In this document: one piece after another, positions 38,487 through 46,699 of the stretch | Layout of the letters: each line of letters opens with the position of its first letter | Position numbering within the stretch: the stretch's first letter is position 1 | Source: Streptomyces sp. SID13031 | GTDB lineage: Bacteria > Actinomycetota > Actinomycetes > Propionibacteriales > Kribbellaceae | Assembly: GCF_010548305.1 (NCBI RefSeq) | Contig: NZ_JAAGLV010000010.1 | Span: forward strand, 62,001-126,000 | Reading direction: 5' to 3' | Length of the DNA: 64,000 nt | Position numbers and translations under genes: made by a program | The notes under the pieces: model-generated | What the model saw: the letters and a program-made list of their open reading frames with translations, nothing else | Told to the model about the DNA's origin: nothing | The model's database searches: none

Positions 38487-39524
38487 ATGCGGAACGACCC
38501 GGAGCTCGGCGCCGAACTTGAACGCCTGGTGAGTAGTGATCCTCTGCTGCAGATCGACGCGATCGGCCTGCTGGAGCGTGGTCGCCGCGGCCGTCGCCGG
38601 CGCAGGGTCGCTTCCATCAGCGGTCTGGCCGCCGGGGTGGCGGCCATCGCGGTCGGCGCTGCGCTGGTACCGGACATCGGCGCCGGCCATCGCGAACCGG
38701 CCGCCACGAGCACCGCTACGGCCGAGGCACTGTTCACGCCGATGCCCGGTGTGCCGCAGGGCGAGGCGGCCCTGGGGTTGCTGTCCCAGAAGGAGGCAGC
38801 ACGGCGCTGCGCCGTCCGGTACAGCACGATCCGGCTGAGGGATGGGGATTTCCCTGCGTGGTCCGCCCACGCGAGTATCGGAATCCCGATTCCGGTGCCC
38901 GGGGGCAATCCGGACCAACGTCCGGGGTGCATCATCCCGGGAGACTCGAAGCCGACGGCCAAGGCGGTGGCGCTGGCGGCAAAGGACCCGGTGCCGCAGA
39001 CCGCTGACGGTCAGCTGCGCAACTGCTCGGTGCAGTTCTGGCACGACCTGACGAAGTGGCGGGTGGTGACGACGGATCGGGTCAACACCACCCTGAACCT
39101 GCTGGCCGTGTCGCCGACCGGCCGCAGTGCCGTCAACTGCACCCTGCGGGTGTCAGGCGGAGAGGACTTCTGGGGGAAATCCCTCCGACTGAGCATTCGT
39201 ACGGCGCAGGAGGAAGAGCTGCTGCCACTGGCGAGCGTCGGCGCCAGGGGATCCTCGATGTTCTGCCCGCCGAACACCTGTACGTCCTTTACGTACAACA
39301 ACTTCGGCCGGGTCGATCCCGCCATCGCCCGGATCCAGGTCAAGGCCCAGGACGGCGCCACCCACGACATCGCGGTCGCCAACGGTTGGTTCAGCATCGC
39401 TTGGAGGCATGGTCTCCCCGACGAGCAGAAGAAGGCGACGCTGACCGCCTACGACGCCACCGGTCAACTCCTCGAAACTGTCCCCACCGGTCAACTCGTC
39501 CAAGCCCACAGCCCCATCGGCTAG
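38487..39524 (+). CDS. Single-pass membrane protein, putative sigma partner
   Basis: 345 residues from the ATG at 38487 (AAGGAG 6 nt upstream). A cytoplasmic N-terminus with a basic cluster (RGRRGRRRRRV) precedes one transmembrane helix (SGLAAGVAAIAVGAALVPDIG, about 44-64). The outside ~280 residues include several Cys and an Ig-like feel at the C-terminus (KKATLTAYDATGQLLETVPTG). Its position copies the gene at 29111: sigma factor followed by a one-helix protein with no zinc anti-sigma motif. Function is inferred from context only. Confidence 0.75.
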   Translation: MRNDPELGAELERLVSSDPLLQIDAIGLLERGRRGRRRRRVASISGLAAGVAAIAVGAALVPDIGAGHREPAATSTATAEALFTPMPGVPQGEAALGLLSQKEAARRCAVRYSTIRLRDGDFPAWSAHASIGIPIPVPGGNPDQRPGCIIPGDSKPTAKAVALAAKDPVPQTADGQLRNCSVQFWHDLTKWRVVTTDRVNTTLNLLAVSPTGRSAVNCTLRVSGGEDFWGKSLRLSIRTAQEEELLPLASVGARGSSMFCPPNTCTSFTYNNFGRVDPAIARIQVKAQDGATHDIAVANGWFSIAWRHGLPDEQKKATLTAYDATGQLLETVPTGQLVQAHSPIG

Positions 39525-39540
39525 CCGACGGCCGACTTCG

Positions 39541-39577
39541 GTAAAACGCTGTTCTCGCTCTGAGAACAGCGTTTTAC
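39541..39577. terminator. Terminator hairpin
   Basis: A perfect 16-bp stem (39541-39556 with 39562-39577), 5-nt loop. Read in either direction it ends in a short run of Ts within the stem (GTTTTAC), unlike the GC-only terminators nearby. Confidence 0.85.
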
Positions 39578-39807
39578 AAGGTCACCCGGGAATCGCGGTT
39601 CCCTGGTCAGGGCTTCGAAGGCGGCGCGGCGACGGAGCTGCGGGTCAGGGGTGGGTGGGAGCGGGCGGCGGAGTTCGCGTGGGGATGTTCAAGCGATTGA
39701 ACGGTGCGGTTGGTTGTCGGGTGGGTGCGGGGAGTGTTGGATGAAGCCGGGTTTCCCCTTGACCCCGGGCGGCGGCGTGGGTAACTTTCGCGTGCGGGGG
39801 CATGGTT

Positions 39808-39820
39808 GTAATTCAATTAC
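39808..39820. promoter_or_regulatory. Palindrome upstream of nagZ, possible operator
   Basis: GTAATT-C-AATTAC is a perfect 13-bp palindrome, AT-rich in a GC-rich setting, 14 nt before the ATG. It is a good candidate site for the RpiR regulator of this locus or another repressor. Confidence 0.5.
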
Positions 39821-39834
39821 CTGAGGGGTCGGTT

Positions 39835-41628
39835 ATGTCCGCCTTGCGCCGTTTTGCTGTTGCCAGCCTTGGTCTTGCGACCATCGTCTCGCTGACGCCG
39901 GGTGTTGCCGTCAGCGCTCCACCGCCCCAGCCGCCCAGTGACCTGCAGCAGGCCACCAAGACGCTGCAGGGGATGACGCTGGAGGACAAGATCGGGCAGA
40001 TGTTCGTGCTGTTCGCCTACGGGCCGGACGCGAACCAGGCTGATGCCCGCAACACCGCCCTGTACGGCGTTGCGACGCCCGCCGAGGTGGTGGCGAAGTA
40101 CAAGCCGGGTGGCTGGATCTACTTCAACGCGCGCGACAACGTCACCAGCCCGGCCCAGCTGGCGACGTACTCGAACCAGCTGCAGACGGCCGCGCTCAAC
40201 ACCGGGCTGCACCTGCCGTTGACGATCGCCACCGACCAGGAGCAGGGCGTCGTGGTCCGGATCGGGCCGCCCGCCACCCAGTTCGGCGGCAACATGGCGC
40301 ACGGGGCGACCCGCGACACCAAGGACGCCAGAACAGCAGCCGGTATCACCGGCCGCGAGCTGAAGGCGATGGGCATCCGCCAGGACTACGCCCCGGTCGC
40401 CGACGTGAACGTCAACGCGCTCAACCCGGTGATCGGCGTCCGCTCGTTCTCCAGCGACCCCAAGCTCGTCTCCGACATGACGGTGGCGCAGGTCAAGGGC
40501 TACCAGGACGACGCCGGCATCATGGCGACCGCGAAGCACTTCCCCGGTCACGGTGACACCGTCGACGACAGCCACACCGCGCTGCCGACGATCAACCACA
40601 CCCGCGAGCAGTGGAACACGATCGACGCACCGTCGTTCAAGGCCGCGATCAAGGCCGGGATCGACTCGATCATGACCGCCCACATCGTCGTACCGTCCCT
40701 GGATCCGTCCGGTGACCCCGCGACGCTGAGCAAGCCGATCCTGACCGGTGTCCTGCGCAACGAGCTCGGCTTCAAGGGACTCGTCATCACCGACGCGCTC
40801 GAGATGGCGGCGGTCCGGGCCAAGTACGGCGACGCCGAGGTCGCGGTCCGCGCGATCGAGGCCGGCGCCGACCAGCTCCTGCTGCCGCCGGCCCCTGACG
40901 TCCAGTTCAAGGCCGTCGTGGACGCGGTGAAGTCGGGCCGGATCAGTGAGCGTCAGGTCAACGAGAGCGTTCTCCGCGTACTGCTGATGAAGCTCAAGAA
41001 CGGCGTCCTGTTCCAGCCGTTCGTCGACCCGGCGAAGATCGCCAAGACGGTCGGTACGCCGGCCAGCCTGGCCACCGCGCAGAAGATCGTCGACAAGTCG
41101 GTCACGCTGGTCAAGAACGACACCAGCACGCTGCCGCTGAGCAAGGACCCGCGCAAGATCCTCGTCACCGGCTGGGGCGTCACCACCACCCAGGCGCTCG
41201 CCAACAGCCTGACGACCAGGGGCGCCACCACAACCGTGGCCCAGACCGGCGCGACCCCCACCGACGCCGCCATCGCCGACTCGGTGACGAAGGCGCAGGC
41301 CAACGACGTGACCGTGGTCCTCACCCAGAAGGCCTGGGACACCAAGACCACCGACAAGCTCGCCAAGCAGCAGAAACTCGTGAAGAGCCTGCTCGCCACC
41401 GGCAAGACCGTGATCGTCGTCGCCGTCCGCGACCCCTACGACATCGCGTACTTCGACGCGGCCCCGACCTACCTGGCCACCTACGGGTACGCGGCGGTCT
41501 CGATGGAGTCGCTGACCAAGGTCCTGTACGGCGAGATCAAGCCGGCCGGCAAGCTCCCCGTCGACATCCCGGTGGCCGGTCAGCCCGCCACGCCGCTCTA
41601 CAAGTTCGGCCACGGCCTGAGCTGGTGA
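39835..41628 (+). CDS. nagZ: Exported beta-N-acetylhexosaminidase, GH3 (NagZ type)
   Basis: 597 residues from the ATG at 39835, with a signal peptide (ALRRFAVASLGLATIVSLTPGVAVSA). The GH3 catalytic domain has KHFPGHGDTVDDSH, the NagZ-specific loop whose Asp-His pair is the acid/base, and the nucleophile Asp in VITDALEMAA. A C-terminal GH3_C-like domain follows from about residue 400. NagZ releases GlcNAc from muropeptides. It heads a locus with NamZ-, hydrolase-, RpiR- and MurQ-type genes, matching Bacillus nagZ (ybbD), which also is exported and two-domain. Confidence 0.92.
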   Translation: MSALRRFAVASLGLATIVSLTPGVAVSAPPPQPPSDLQQATKTLQGMTLEDKIGQMFVLFAYGPDANQADARNTALYGVATPAEVVAKYKPGGWIYFNARDNVTSPAQLATYSNQLQTAALNTGLHLPLTIATDQEQGVVVRIGPPATQFGGNMAHGATRDTKDARTAAGITGRELKAMGIRQDYAPVADVNVNALNPVIGVRSFSSDPKLVSDMTVAQVKGYQDDAGIMATAKHFPGHGDTVDDSHTALPTINHTREQWNTIDAPSFKAAIKAGIDSIMTAHIVVPSLDPSGDPATLSKPILTGVLRNELGFKGLVITDALEMAAVRAKYGDAEVAVRAIEAGADQLLLPPAPDVQFKAVVDAVKSGRISERQVNESVLRVLLMKLKNGVLFQPFVDPAKIAKTVGTPASLATAQKIVDKSVTLVKNDTSTLPLSKDPRKILVTGWGVTTTQALANSLTTRGATTTVAQTGATPTDAAIADSVTKAQANDVTVVLTQKAWDTKTTDKLAKQQKLVKSLLATGKTVIVVAVRDPYDIAYFDAAPTYLATYGYAAVSMESLTKVLYGEIKPAGKLPVDIPVAGQPATPLYKFGHGLSW

Positions 41629-41718
41629 ACCTCTATAACGGTGCCACGCCGAACCAGGTGGGTGTGGCCTACCGAGCTGTCGGCTGACCCCTGCCCCTGC
41701 AGCAAAAGAAGGAGAACC

Positions 41719-43011
41719 ATGAAGCGCCGCAGTCTGCTGGCCGGTGCGGGTGCACTCGCCGCCGCCCCGTTGATCGATATCCAGGGAGCCGCCGCCGCGG
41801 CGCCCGTCGACAAGCACGGCAAGGGCGTGACGACCGGCGCGCAGGCGCTGGCCAAGGACGACTGGAAGGCGCTGGCCGGCCAGAAGGTCGGGGTGATCAG
41901 CAACCCGACCGGCATCCTCGACGACCTGAATCACATCGTCGACACCATGCACGCGTCCGGCAAGGTCAACGTGGTCGCCGTCTTCGGCCCCGAGCACGGC
42001 TTCCGCGGCAGCGCGCAGGCCGGCGGTTCCGAGGGCGACCACGTCGATCCGCGGACCGGGATCATGGTCTACGACGCGTACGGCGCGGCCGCGGCCAAGC
42101 TCGCGACGCTCTACACCAAGGCCGGCGTCGAGACCGTCGTGTTCGACATCCAGGACGTCGGCTCGCGGTTCTACACCTATATCTGGACGATGTACGAGGC
42201 GATGCTCGCGGCCGTCCAGACCGGCGCGAAGTTCGTCGTACTGGACCGCCCGAACCCCACTGGCGGGTCGGCGCGCGGCCCGATGCTGAAGCCCGGGTTC
42301 ACCTCCGGCGTCGGCAAGCGGGAGATCATCCAGCAGCACGGGATGACGGTCGGCGAGCTGGCCAGGCTGTTCAACGCGGAGTACCTGCCGCTGGACACGA
42401 ACGGCGCGCGGCTCAAGGAGCTGCAGGTGATCCAGGTGAAGGGCTGGAAGCGTGACCAGCTGTACGCCGACACCGGGCTGACCTGGGTGATGCCCAGCCC
42501 CAACATGCCGACGCCCGACACCGCGCTGCTCTACCCGGGCGCCTGTCTGTTCGAGGCGACCAACATGTCCGAGGGGCGCGGTACGACGCGGCCGTTCGAG
42601 CTGATCGGTGCACCGTACGTCGACTACAAGTGGGCGCAGGCGCTGCAGGCGAAGAACATCCCGGGCATCGACTTCCGGGAGGCCTACTTCACGCCGTTCA
42701 TCTCCAAGAACGCGAACGTGCTCTGCGGTGGCGTCCAGATCCAGATCACCGATCCCGACCGGGCCGAGGCGATCGTGGCGGCGACCCACATGATCGTGGA
42801 GGCCAAGAAGCTGTACCCAGGTTTCGCCTGGCGTACTGGTGACAACCCGCCCGGCCGCTGGATCGACCTGCTGACCGGATCGGATCGCTTCCGCACGATG
42901 CTCGACGGCGGCGCCACCGCCGAGGCGATCGTCGCTGCCTGGAAGAGCGAGACCGACGCCTGGACCGCCCGCCGCGCGAAGTACCTGCTGTACAAGGGAG
43001 ATCACCGGTGA
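41719..43011 (+). CDS. namZ: Exo-beta-N-acetylmuramidase, NamZ/DUF1343 family
   Basis: 430 residues from the ATG at 41719 (AAGGAGA 5 nt upstream). The N-terminus (MKRRSLLAGAGALAAAPLI) looks like a Tat signal. Family motifs: GVISNPTGIL, VVAVFGPEHGFRG (catalytic Glu-His), FDIQDVGSRFYTYIW and NMSEGRGTTRPFELIGAP. DUF1343 proteins such as Bacillus NamZ cleave terminal MurNAc from peptidoglycan fragments. The stop overlaps the next gene by 4 bp. Confidence 0.92.
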   Translation: MKRRSLLAGAGALAAAPLIDIQGAAAAAPVDKHGKGVTTGAQALAKDDWKALAGQKVGVISNPTGILDDLNHIVDTMHASGKVNVVAVFGPEHGFRGSAQAGGSEGDHVDPRTGIMVYDAYGAAAAKLATLYTKAGVETVVFDIQDVGSRFYTYIWTMYEAMLAAVQTGAKFVVLDRPNPTGGSARGPMLKPGFTSGVGKREIIQQHGMTVGELARLFNAEYLPLDTNGARLKELQVIQVKGWKRDQLYADTGLTWVMPSPNMPTPDTALLYPGACLFEATNMSEGRGTTRPFELIGAPYVDYKWAQALQAKNIPGIDFREAYFTPFISKNANVLCGGVQIQITDPDRAEAIVAATHMIVEAKKLYPGFAWRTGDNPPGRWIDLLTGSDRFRTMLDGGATAEAIVAAWKSETDAWTARRAKYLLYKGDHR

Positions 43012-44732
43012 AACTGGTCAAGCCGATCGCGATAGTGTCTACCCTGATGCTCACCATGGCCAGTCCTGCGGTTGCTTCAGGCAACAAATCCGGGCGCTTC
43101 GACCACCCGTACGACGGCTACGCGCCGAAGTCGACGCTACTGCGCGACTCGGCCCCGGCGAAGGCCGGTCTCGATCCCGCGCCGATCGACGCCGCGCTTG
43201 CCCAGGTCGCGGGCTGGACCCAGCCGTCCGGCACCGTCAAACCCCTGTACGCCGGTGCCGTCACGCTGCTCGGCCATGACGGCAAGGTGGTCAGCAAGAC
43301 GGCGACCGGGCTGGCACTCAAGTACTCCGATGGCATCGGCACCGAGCTGCCCGCGGACCAGCAGATCCCGATGCGCACCGACACCATCTTCGACATGGCC
43401 TCGGTCTCGAAGCTGTTCACCTCGATCGTGGTGATGCAACTGGTCGAGAAGGGCAAGGTCGGCCTGGACACCCCGATCGCGACCTACGTGCCGGAGTTCG
43501 CGGAGAACGGCAAGGCCGCGATCACCGTCCGGCAGGCGCTCACGCACACCACCGGGCTGCCCGCGTTCCTGCCGTTGTGGAGCGACCAGCCGACGCCCGA
43601 GCTGCGCCTGCACGAGGCGCTCACGGCGAAGCTGAAGAACCCGGTCGGCAGCACTTATCTCTACAGCGACCTCAACCTGATCTCGCTCGGCGAGCTGGCG
43701 CACCGGGTGACCGGCAAGTCGCTCGACAAGCTCGTCGCCGACGGGATCACCAAGCCGCTGCAAATGCGCGACACCGGCTACAACCCGGACGAGAAGAAGA
43801 AGCCGCGGATCGCCGCCACGGAGTACCAGACGGCCCCGCCGCGCGGGATGGTCTGGGGTTCGGTGCACGACGAGAACGCCTGGTCGCTCAACGGTGTCGC
43901 CGGGCACGCCGGCGTCTTCTCCACGGCCGACGACCTGGCCGTGCTGGCGCAGACGTTCCTCAACGGCGGCAGCTACCGCGGTGCGCGGATCCTCAAGACG
44001 GAGTCCGTCACCGCGATGATCACCAACTTCAACCAGGCCTTCCCGGGCAACGACCACGGGCTCGGGTTCGAGCTGAACCAGCGCTGGTACATGGGTGGCC
44101 TGTCCGGTCCGCGCACGGCCGGCCACACCGGCTACACGGGCACCTCGATCGTGATCGACTTCGATTCGCGCTCGTTCGCGATTCTGCTGACCAACCGGGT
44201 TCACCCCAGCCGCACCTGGGGGAGTAACAATCCCGCCCGCAGGGCCGTAGTACAGGGGCTGGCGTTGTCGCTGGGGGTCGGGCCTCGGCATGGCAAGGAT
44301 TCCTGGTTCTCCGGGACGACGGACGCCAGTACGACGACGCTCGCCGCCAAGGTCGCCGTACCGGCCGCCGGTGCGAAGGTGTCTTTCGACCTCTTCGTGG
44401 ACACCGAGGACTCGGATCTGCTGTATCTGGAGAGTTCTGCCGACGGGACGACCTGGACCAAGGTGCCGTTCACGGTGCTCGACCGGGGGACGGTGATCGA
44501 TACCGACGGCTCGATCAGTGGCTCCGGTGATCGGCACTGGCATCAGGTCACCGCGGACCTCGGATCCGGTGACCAGACGTTGCGGTGGCGCTACACCTCG
44601 GATCCGCTGTACCAGGGCCGGGGCGTCTATGTGGACGGCGTGAAGATCTCCTCGGGGCACAAGGTGCTTTTCGACGGCGAACGAACGCCGGAGTCATTTG
44701 TCGCAACTGGTTGGAGACTTTCGCGTCGGTGA
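43008..44732 (+). CDS. Serine hydrolase, beta-lactamase family, with C-terminal extension
   Basis: 574 residues, exported (signal peptide MKLVKPIAIVSTLMLTMASP). Class C beta-lactamase-like catalytic domain: SVSK at 132-135, YSD at 219-221 and HTGYTG near residue 370. After about residue 430 there is a ~140-residue beta-rich extension (VSFDLFVDTEDSDLLYLESSADGTTW). Homologues beside NamZ and NagZ (ybbE/amiE type in Bacillus) act on muropeptides, possibly as a D-amino-acid amidase or esterase. GTG start, GTGA overlap with namZ. Confidence 0.88.
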   Translation: MKLVKPIAIVSTLMLTMASPAVASGNKSGRFDHPYDGYAPKSTLLRDSAPAKAGLDPAPIDAALAQVAGWTQPSGTVKPLYAGAVTLLGHDGKVVSKTATGLALKYSDGIGTELPADQQIPMRTDTIFDMASVSKLFTSIVVMQLVEKGKVGLDTPIATYVPEFAENGKAAITVRQALTHTTGLPAFLPLWSDQPTPELRLHEALTAKLKNPVGSTYLYSDLNLISLGELAHRVTGKSLDKLVADGITKPLQMRDTGYNPDEKKKPRIAATEYQTAPPRGMVWGSVHDENAWSLNGVAGHAGVFSTADDLAVLAQTFLNGGSYRGARILKTESVTAMITNFNQAFPGNDHGLGFELNQRWYMGGLSGPRTAGHTGYTGTSIVIDFDSRSFAILLTNRVHPSRTWGSNNPARRAVVQGLALSLGVGPRHGKDSWFSGTTDASTTTLAAKVAVPAAGAKVSFDLFVDTEDSDLLYLESSADGTTWTKVPFTVLDRGTVIDTDGSISGSGDRHWHQVTADLGSGDQTLRWRYTSDPLYQGRGVYVDGVKISSGHKVLFDGERTPESFVATGWRLSRR

Positions 44733-44755
44733 CCCCGCTCGGTGCTTAATCGCCG

Positions 44756-44761
44756 TACGGT
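44756..44761 (+). promoter_or_regulatory. Candidate -10 of a leaderless rpiR transcript
   Basis: TACGGT lies 6 nt before the ATG at 44768, and no Shine-Dalgarno site is visible. The -35 is weak. Confidence 0.35.
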
Positions 44762-44767
44762 GGCGTC

Positions 44768-45670
44768 ATGACTTCAGTTACCTCTCCAGAACCCACGGGG
44801 CCGCTGCTGGTCCGGGTCCGCGCGGTGATGCCCGCGCTGGCTCCGGCCGAGCAGCGGGTGGCGAACGCGGTCCTCGCGGACCCGGGCGGAGTGGCGGCGA
44901 TGACGATCTCCGAACTGGCCGAGGTGGCGTCCACCTCGGAGACCACGGTCATCCGGTTCTGCAAGCAGATCGGCGTCCCCGGCTATCCGCAGCTCCGCCT
45001 GCAACTGGCGGCCCAGTCGGCGACGGAAAGCATCCGGCCCGAGATCGGCGGTGACATCGAGCCTGGTGACTCGCTGACAGACGTCGTCCGCAAGGTCGCG
45101 TTCGCGGACGAGAAGGCGGTCCGGGAGACCGCCCAGCAGCTCGACGTCGAGGCCCTGAGCAAGGTCGTCGCCGCGGTCGCGAAGGCACCGCGGGTCGACC
45201 TGTACGGCGTTGCCGCGAGCGCTTTCGTCGCGCTCGACCTGCAACAGAAGCTGCACCGGATCCGCCGGGTGGCGTTCGCCTGGTCGGACGTGCACGTGAT
45301 GCTGACCAGTGCCGCGCTGCTCGGCGAGGGCGACGTCGCGATCGCGATCTCCCACACCGGTACGACGGTCGAGGTCGTCGAGGCGCTCGAGGAGGCCGCC
45401 AAGCACGGCGCCACCACGGTCGCGGTGACGAACTTTCCGCGGTCGCCACTGGCCCGGACCGCCGATCTTGTGCTCACCACGGCCGCGCGCGAGACGACTT
45501 ACCGCTCCGGCGCGATGTCCAGCCGGATCGCCCAGCTGACCGTGATCGACTGCCTTTTCATCGGCGTCGCCCAGTCGGTGCTGCCGGACGCGCGCAAGGC
45601 GCTCGAGGAGACGGCCACCGCGGTCCGCGGTCACCGGCTGAAGAGCTCTGTCAATGATCAACAGAATTGA
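44768..45670 (+). CDS. RpiR/MurR-family transcriptional regulator
   Basis: 300 residues. The N-terminal RpiR HTH (MTISELAEVASTSETTVIRFCKQIG, about 47-71) is followed by a SIS sugar-phosphate-binding domain (AISHTGTTVEVVEALEEA, about 195-212). In other bacteria MurR of this family is controlled by MurNAc-6-phosphate, the MurQ substrate, and represses recycling genes. Here it lies directly between the hydrolase and murQ, which supports the same role. Confidence 0.9.
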   Translation: MTSVTSPEPTGPLLVRVRAVMPALAPAEQRVANAVLADPGGVAAMTISELAEVASTSETTVIRFCKQIGVPGYPQLRLQLAAQSATESIRPEIGGDIEPGDSLTDVVRKVAFADEKAVRETAQQLDVEALSKVVAAVAKAPRVDLYGVAASAFVALDLQQKLHRIRRVAFAWSDVHVMLTSAALLGEGDVAIAISHTGTTVEVVEALEEAAKHGATTVAVTNFPRSPLARTADLVLTTAARETTYRSGAMSSRIAQLTVIDCLFIGVAQSVLPDARKALEETATAVRGHRLKSSVNDQQN

Positions 45671-45695
45671 AAATCCTTCAGTAGAAAACTAACAT
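45667..45695 (+). promoter_or_regulatory. Promoter of leaderless murQ with possible operator
   Basis: TTGAAA (45667-45672) and TAACAT (45690-45695) are 17 nt apart, a near-consensus promoter. The GTG of murQ is 7 nt after the -10, so the transcript is probably leaderless. The -35 overlaps the rpiR stop codon and an imperfect palindrome TGAAAATCCTTCA (45668-45680) that could bind RpiR. Confidence 0.65.
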
Positions 45696-45702
45696 CGTAG
45701 CT

Positions 45703-46596
45703 GTGATCACACCCACGGAGCAGCGCAACCCCAGGACGCTCGCGATCGATGCGGTGGGCACCACCGAGATTCTCCGGCTGGTCAACGCCGAGGATGCCCG
45801 GGTGGCCGGCGCGGTCGCCGCGGTGATCCCTGAGCTGGCGCGCGCGGTGGACGCCGCCGTCGAGGCCGTCCGCAACGGCGGACGCGTGCACTACTTCGGC
45901 GCCGGTACCTCCGGCCGGCTCGCGGTGCTTGACGCGGCCGAGTTGCTGCCGACCTTCCACGCCCCTGACGACCTGGTGATCGCTCACCACGCGGGCGGCA
46001 TGGAGGCCCTGCTGCGCGCGGTCGAGAACGTCGAGGACTCCGAGGAGGGTGGCGCCGCCGACGCGGCCACCGTCACCGGGCGAGACATCGTCATCGGCCT
46101 CGCGGCATCAGGCAGTACGCCGTACGTCGCGGGCGCGCTGCGGGCAGCCCGGGCCGTCGGTGCGACGACGGCCCTCGTCACGTCCAACCCGTCGGCCCCG
46201 CTGGCCCCGCTGGCCGACATCGTGATTGCCGCGGACACCGGCCCCGAGGTGATCGCAGGCTCGACCCGCCTGAAGGCCGGGACGGCGCAGAAGCTGATCC
46301 TGAACAGCTTCTCCACCACTCTGATGATCAAGCTCGGCCGCACCTGGTCGAATCTGATGGTCGACATGGTCGCCACGAACCAGAAACTCCGCGGCCGAAT
46401 GCTGCGCATCCTCGGCGAGGCCACCGGCGCCGACCCCGACGCCTGCGCGGTGGCCCTCGCCGAAGCCGACGGCGAGCTCAAACCGGCCCTGGTGCACCTC
46501 CTGACCGGCTCTCCGGTGCCAGAGGCCCGCCGGGCCTTGTCCCAGGCAGGCGGCCGCGTGGCCGTCGCTCTGGGCCTCCTCAGCGCCTCTGCCTGA
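45703..46596 (+). CDS. murQ: N-acetylmuramic acid 6-phosphate etherase
   Basis: 297 residues, full length. It cleaves the lactyl ether of MurNAc-6-P to GlcNAc-6-P and D-lactate. The SIS domain has HYFGAGTSGRLAVLDAAELLPTF (about 64-86), VIGLAASGSTPYV and the C-terminal helical part (PDACAVALAEADGELKPALVHLLTG). A MurNAc kinase or PTS transporter is not encoded nearby, so the phosphorylated substrate must come from elsewhere. Confidence 0.95.
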   Translation: MITPTEQRNPRTLAIDAVGTTEILRLVNAEDARVAGAVAAVIPELARAVDAAVEAVRNGGRVHYFGAGTSGRLAVLDAAELLPTFHAPDDLVIAHHAGGMEALLRAVENVEDSEEGGAADAATVTGRDIVIGLAASGSTPYVAGALRAARAVGATTALVTSNPSAPLAPLADIVIAADTGPEVIAGSTRLKAGTAQKLILNSFSTTLMIKLGRTWSNLMVDMVATNQKLRGRMLRILGEATGADPDACAVALAEADGELKPALVHLLTGSPVPEARRALSQAGGRVAVALGLLSASA

Positions 46597-46686
46597 CCAC
46601 CGGCTGCAAAATGGAACTGGCGCGCTCGGCGAGAGTTTGCAGGTTGTTGCAGAGCTAAATGATTCGCTCGGTGGTTGCCGCGTCCC

Positions 46687-46692
46687 TACAGT
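46687..46692 (+). promoter_or_regulatory. Candidate -10 of the GNAT gene
   Basis: TACAGT lies 7 nt before the ATG at 46700; TTCGCT at 46663-46668 is a possible -35 at 18 nt. No ribosome site is present, so a leaderless start is likely. Confidence 0.45.
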
Positions 46693-46699
46693 CGGGAAG

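Larger units (their letters stand above)
39525..39834 (+). other. Intergenic region before the cell-wall recycling genes
   Basis: 310 bases without a convincing gene. It holds a 16-bp hairpin (39541-39577), a long GC-rich stretch without recognisable signals, and the palindrome at 39808-39820 just before the nagZ start. Confidence 0.7.

Noticed and set aside
39817-43005. A 1062-codon open frame on the minus strand over nagZ and namZ.
   Set aside because: It lacks any family motif, has Asp/Arg/Gly/Val-biased composition typical of antisense frames in high-GC DNA, and covers two well-supported genes.
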